DNA of 64,000 nucleotides from Arcicella gelida (GTDB lineage Bacteria; Bacteroidota; Bacteroidia; Cytophagales; Spirosomataceae), in the NCBI RefSeq assembly GCF_034931025.1, contig NZ_JAYGIL010000002.1:62001-126000 (forward strand). The letters run 5' to 3'. Positions 62,841 through 64,000 of the stretch are shown here, piece by piece (within the stretch, counting starts at the first letter, position 1; each line of letters begins with the position of its first letter). Under the pieces are notes generated by a model, which saw only the letters and a program-made list of their open reading frames with translations, searched no databases and was not told where the DNA came from. The position numbers and the translations under genes are program-made.

Positions 62841-62898
62841 TAACAGTAGCTATGAATTTTAATCATTAATTTTAAACTAAAACCCTTCAATTACCATT

Positions 62899-64000
62899 AT
62901 GAATGACATTATTTACTTAGTACCTGCCTTCGGAATAGTAGGATTACTCTACACTGCATGGCGTTTTAGTTGGGTTTCTAAACAACCTGCAGGAAATGCC
63001 GAAATGCAAAAACTCTCTGGTTATATAGCAGACGGGGCTATTGCATTCTTAAAAGCTGAATGGAAAGTATTAGCATACTTTGCCATCCTTACTGCTTTAT
63101 TATTATTCTGGTTAGGTTCTGATGAAGGCACACCAGAACACCCTATTCATTCTTCTCCATTAATTGCAGTATCATTCTTGATTGGTGCATTATTATCAGC
63201 AACGGCTGGTTACATCGGGATGAAAATCGCTACCAAAGCAAACGTTCGTACTGCCGAAGCAGCTCGTACTTCGCTTTCTAAAGCCCTCGATGTTTCCTTC
63301 ACTGGTGGTTCTGTAATGGGTATGGGTGTGGCTGGTTTAGCTATTTTAGGACTTGGAGGCTTATTTATTGCCTTTTATAATATCTTCGCACAGGGTCAAG
63401 CACTTACTTCTGATGAAATGAAAACTGCTATCGAAGTATTAGCTGGTTTCTCTTTAGGTGCTGAATCTATTGCCCTTTTTGCTAGAGTAGGTGGTGGTAT
63501 TTATACCAAAGCAGCCGATGTTGGTGCTGATTTAGTGGGTAAAGTAGAAGCTGGAATTCCAGAAGATGATGTCCGTAACCCTGCTACTATCGCCGATAAC
63601 GTGGGTGATAACGTAGGTGACGTGGCTGGTATGGGTGCCGATTTATTTGGTTCGTATGTAGCCACGATTTTAGCAACAATGGTACTCGGACAAGAGATTG
63701 AAGTAACTGATAATTACGGTGGCTTCTCTCCTGTTTTGTTACCGATGCTCATTGCAGGTGTTGGTTTGCTGGCTTCTTTGGTTTCAACTTTCTTTGTGAA
63801 GATTAAAAGTGAAACTTCTTCGGTTCAAAATGCTTTAAACTTGGGTAACTGGGTTTCTATCATCATTACTTTTATTACTTCGTATTTCTTAGTAAAAAAT
63901 ATCTTACCAGAAACACTCAATCTTCGTGGATTTGAATTTACTGCTAACGGTGTATTTTTAGCTATTGTAGTTGGTTTAATCGTTGGTGCGTTGATGTCGA
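62899..64000 (+). CDS. hppA: Membrane-bound pyrophosphatase (ion pump), 3' end cut by window
   Basis: An open frame of 367 codons runs off the right edge. It is clearly a membrane pyrophosphatase: several membrane helices, GGGIYTKAADVGADLVGKVE, the pyrophosphate site EDDVRNPATIADNVGDNVGD and VAGMGADLFGSYVAT. The enzyme couples pyrophosphate hydrolysis to H+ and/or Na+ export. The ion-selectivity region after DLF shows Gly where sodium and K+-dependent enzymes have Glu, and the shifted Glu found in plant-type H+ pumps is also not obvious. The K+-dependence site lies beyond the window. Full family length is about 700-800 residues. Confidence 0.95.
   Translation, partial: MNDIIYLVPAFGIVGLLYTAWRFSWVSKQPAGNAEMQKLSGYIADGAIAFLKAEWKVLAYFAILTALLLFWLGSDEGTPEHPIHSSPLIAVSFLIGALLSATAGYIGMKIATKANVRTAEAARTSLSKALDVSFTGGSVMGMGVAGLAILGLGGLFIAFYNIFAQGQALTSDEMKTAIEVLAGFSLGAESIALFARVGGGIYTKAADVGADLVGKVEAGIPEDDVRNPATIADNVGDNVGDVAGMGADLFGSYVATILATMVLGQEIEVTDNYGGFSPVLLPMLIAGVGLLASLVSTFFVKIKSETSSVQNALNLGNWVSIIITFITSYFLVKNILPETLNLRGFEFTANGVFLAIVVGLIVGALMS

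Larger units (their letters stand above)
62592..62898. other. 307 bp divergent spacer between leuC and the pyrophosphatase gene
   Basis: AT-rich. It contains the candidate leuC promoter (62638-62669) and the pyrophosphatase -7 box (62833-62840). No leader peptide, riboswitch or attenuator for the leu operon was recognised. Confidence 0.45.

Noticed and set aside
62592..62898. Leucine attenuator or leader peptide upstream of leuC
   Set aside because: No short Leu-rich frame or alternative stem-loops were seen.

Overview
The window is chromosomal DNA from a member of the Bacteroidota, most likely Cytophagales (a Spirosomaceae-like genome is my best guess). The reasons are: AT-rich sequence with few Shine-Dalgarno sites; repeated TAnnTTTG promoter boxes, two of them with a TTTG box 19-20 bp upstream; and a gene set typical of the group (DUF1501/DUF1800 pair, BBP2-type porin next to amtB, acyl-CoA reductase opposite a two-cluster ferredoxin, GH29 fucosidases, GH3-family enzyme, ECF sigma factor beside a CHAT protein). 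No rRNA, tRNA, CRISPR array, transposase or prophage was recognised.

Layout. 1-5.5 kb: two aconitases transcribed away from a shared 545 bp spacer (acnB, cut by the window start, and a mitochondrial-type aconitase). 5.5-9.5 kb: DEDDh exonuclease with BRCT domain, then a porin-amtB unit followed by an unusual stack of hairpins. 9.8-15.5 kb: ferredoxin, acyl-CoA reductase, a trpS-PAP2-DUF2147 unit, DUF2461, an EEP-family membrane protein. 15.5-21.8 kb: a two-component system with a downstream coiled-coil membrane protein, CDF transporter with alpha/beta hydrolase, NUDIX hydrolase with LysE-type exporter. 22-30.5 kb: an accessory-looking locus of four exported proteins (one OmpA-type), a divergent ECF sigma factor with a membrane anti-sigma-like TPR protein, and a convergent, frameshifted TPR-CHAT protease. 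30.7-38 kb: GH3 enzyme, surE, an acyltransferase-GNAT-umuD-umuC run, a PD-(D/E)XK nuclease, a leaderless LysM protein. 38-47 kb: two GH29 fucosidases and a BNR sialidase-like protein, a split exported protein, two tandem-UspA proteins, a D-2-hydroxyacid dehydrogenase. 47.5-57 kb: dnaK, a hydrolase-GNAT fusion followed by a 21-bp tandem repeat array, DUF3667, outer-membrane barrel, J-domain/KTSC protein, DUF1501 and DUF1800. 57-62.6 kb: leucine operon leuC-(four-helix bundle)-leuD-leuA-leuB, whose spacers are filled with degenerate 7-bp repeats. 62.9 kb to the end: start of a membrane pyrophosphatase gene.

The parts most worth following up are the ECF sigma/CHAT/OmpA locus (22-30.5 kb), the hydrolase-GNAT fusion with its 231 bp array of eleven exact-length 21-bp units flanked by a 16-bp direct repeat (49.5-52 kb), and the 7-bp-periodic filler around and inside the leu operon. 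Two genes are visibly broken or recoded: the CHAT gene (a one-base shift at an A6 run) and an exported protein split by an in-frame TGA directly followed by ATG.
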